NCBI GenBank assembly: GCA_021786265.1
Contig: JAJYNP010000142.1
Span: forward strand, 104,345-168,344
Reading direction: 5' to 3'
DNA: 64,000 nucleotides
Source: Chloroflexota bacterium
GTDB lineage: Bacteria > Chloroflexota > Limnocylindria > Limnocylindrales > CSP1-4
Part shown: piece by piece, positions 63,194 through 64,000 of the stretch
Numbering within the stretch: the first letter of the stretch is position 1
How the letters are laid out: each line of letters opens with the position of its first letter
Made by a program: the position numbers and the translations under genes
The notes under the pieces: generated by a model
The model's database searches: none
The model's input: the letters and a program-made list of their open reading frames with translations, nothing else
What the model was told of the DNA's origin: nothing

Positions 63194-64000
63194 ATGGCGA
63201 GATACGTCGGCGCCCTCGACCAGGGCACCACCAGCACGCGCTTCATGATCTTCGACCACGCCGGGGCCGTGGTCGGGGTCGACCAGAAAGAGCACGAGCA
63301 GATCTACCCGAAGCCGGGATGGGTCGAGCACGACGCGAACGAGATCTGGACGCGCAGCGTCGAGGTGATCCGCGGCGCGCTCGCCAAGGCCGGCATCACC
63401 GCCGCGGACCTGGCGGCCGTCGGCGTGACCAACCAGCGCGAGACCACCGTGGTCTGGGATCGCCGCACCGGCAAGCCCATCCACAACGCGATCGTCTGGC
63501 AGGACACCCGCACCGCCGACATCTGCAACGACCTCGCGAAGGACGGCGGCCAGGATCGCTTCCGCCCGAAGGTGGGCCTGCCCCTGGCGACCTACTTCTC
63601 CGGGCCCAAGGTCAAGTGGATCCTGGAGAACGTGCCGGGGGCGCGTGCCGGTGCCGAGGCGGGCGACCTGCTGTTCGGCAACATCGACACCTGGTGTATC
63701 TGGAACCTGACCGGCGGAGCGAACGGCGGCGTCCACGTGACGGACGTCTCGAACGCCAGCCGCACCATGCTGATGAACCTCGAGACCCTCGACTGGGATC
63801 CCGAGATCCTGAAGATCATGGGCATCCCGCGCGCCATGCTGCCGGCGATCAAGGCCTCCAGCGAGGTCTACGGCAGGGGCAACGGCGACCTGGCCGGCGT
63901 GCCGGTGGCGGGCGACCTGGGCGACCAGCAGGCGGCCCTCTTCGGCCAGACGTGCTTCTCCGCCGGCGAGGCGAAGAACACCTACGGCACGGGCTGCTTC
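63194..64000 (+). CDS. glpK: Glycerol kinase (cut by the window end)
   Basis: The first 269 residues of GlpK, an FGGY-family kinase making glycerol-3-phosphate, are present. [64 protein letters not shown] and [14 protein letters not shown] are all conserved. The reading frame is open to the last base (normal length about 500). ATG 63194 has GGGAGAC upstream. With glpF it gives direct glycerol phosphorylation beside the Dha kinase route. Confidence 0.96.
   Translation, partial: MARYVGALDQGTTSTRFMIFDHAGAVVGVDQKEHEQIYPKPGWVEHDANEIWTRSVEVIRGALAKAGITAADLAAVGVTNQRETTVVWDRRTGKPIHNAIVWQDTRTADICNDLAKDGGQDRFRPKVGLPLATYFSGPKVKWILENVPGARAGAEAGDLLFGNIDTWCIWNLTGGANGGVHVTDVSNASRTMLMNLETLDWDPEILKIMGIPRAMLPAIKASSEVYGRGNGDLAGVPVAGDLGDQQAALFGQTCFSAGEAKNTYGTGCF

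Overview
The window is a very GC-rich bacterial chromosome segment, densely packed with short intergenic spaces and many 4-base start/stop overlaps (ATGA, GTGA, probably CTGA and TTGA). It is most consistent with a high-GC Chloroflexota lineage (for example Ca. Limnocylindria-like). The hrcA-grpE-dnaK cluster carries a perfect CIRCE operator (Actinobacteria usually use HspR/HAIR), rpsU (S21) is present, and an F420 gene (fbiC) lies in the riboflavin operon. The taxonomic call is an inference from gene content, not from a marker phylogeny.

Layout: (1) 1-5.2 kb: end of an unknown gene, a small zinc-ribbon protein, then lower glycolysis gap-pgk-eno and a membrane protein. (2) 5.4-10.2 kb: ribosomal protein S20 with a long basic Ala/Lys tail (minus strand), lepA, a degenerate CPBP protein and hemW. 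(3) 10.3-28.0 kb: a vitamin and cofactor island with three riboswitches. A cobalamin riboswitch precedes two exported transcobalamin-like proteins and a complete ECF transporter. A TPP riboswitch precedes thiDMEL plus a CytX-type permease (thiamine salvage). An FMN riboswitch precedes ribD-ribE-ribBA-ribH-fbiC (riboflavin and the F420 precursor FO). (4) 28.1-39.3 kb: heat-shock genes hrcA-grpE-dnaK, then a truncated TetR gene, an ABC-2 exporter, an MFS transporter and a YcaQ-type protein, then dnaJ-prmA. (5) 39.4-45.8 kb: an acyl-CoA synthetase (NDP-forming)/GNAT fusion, a HIT protein, a lipoprotein and an AMP-forming acyl-CoA ligase. (6) 45.8-47.3 kb: one insertion sequence with an 18-bp target duplication and a frameshifted DDE transposase. 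(7) 47.3-55.7 kb: rpsU, yqeY-like, an HD-domain phosphodiesterase-like membrane protein, ybeY, pth, mfd. (8) 55.7-64 kb: a two-component system co-operonic with a DhaL paralogue, facing a dihydroxyacetone/glycerol cluster (dhaM, dhaL, glpF, dhaK, dhaL, glpK; the last is cut by the window end).

The most interesting part is the B12 locus. A protein with two tandem alpha/alpha-barrel repeats and a separate DUF4430-type protein correspond to the two halves of eukaryotic intrinsic factor/transcobalamin. They sit under a B12 riboswitch directly upstream of EcfT, a fused EcfA-EcfA' and a CbrT-like S component. I read this as a split, membrane-tethered transcobalamin-like capture system feeding an ECF importer. 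Other recurrent signals are an extended -10 promoter motif (TGSTANNNT-like) at six loci, and several probably leaderless genes whose start codon lies 6-11 nt after a -10 box.
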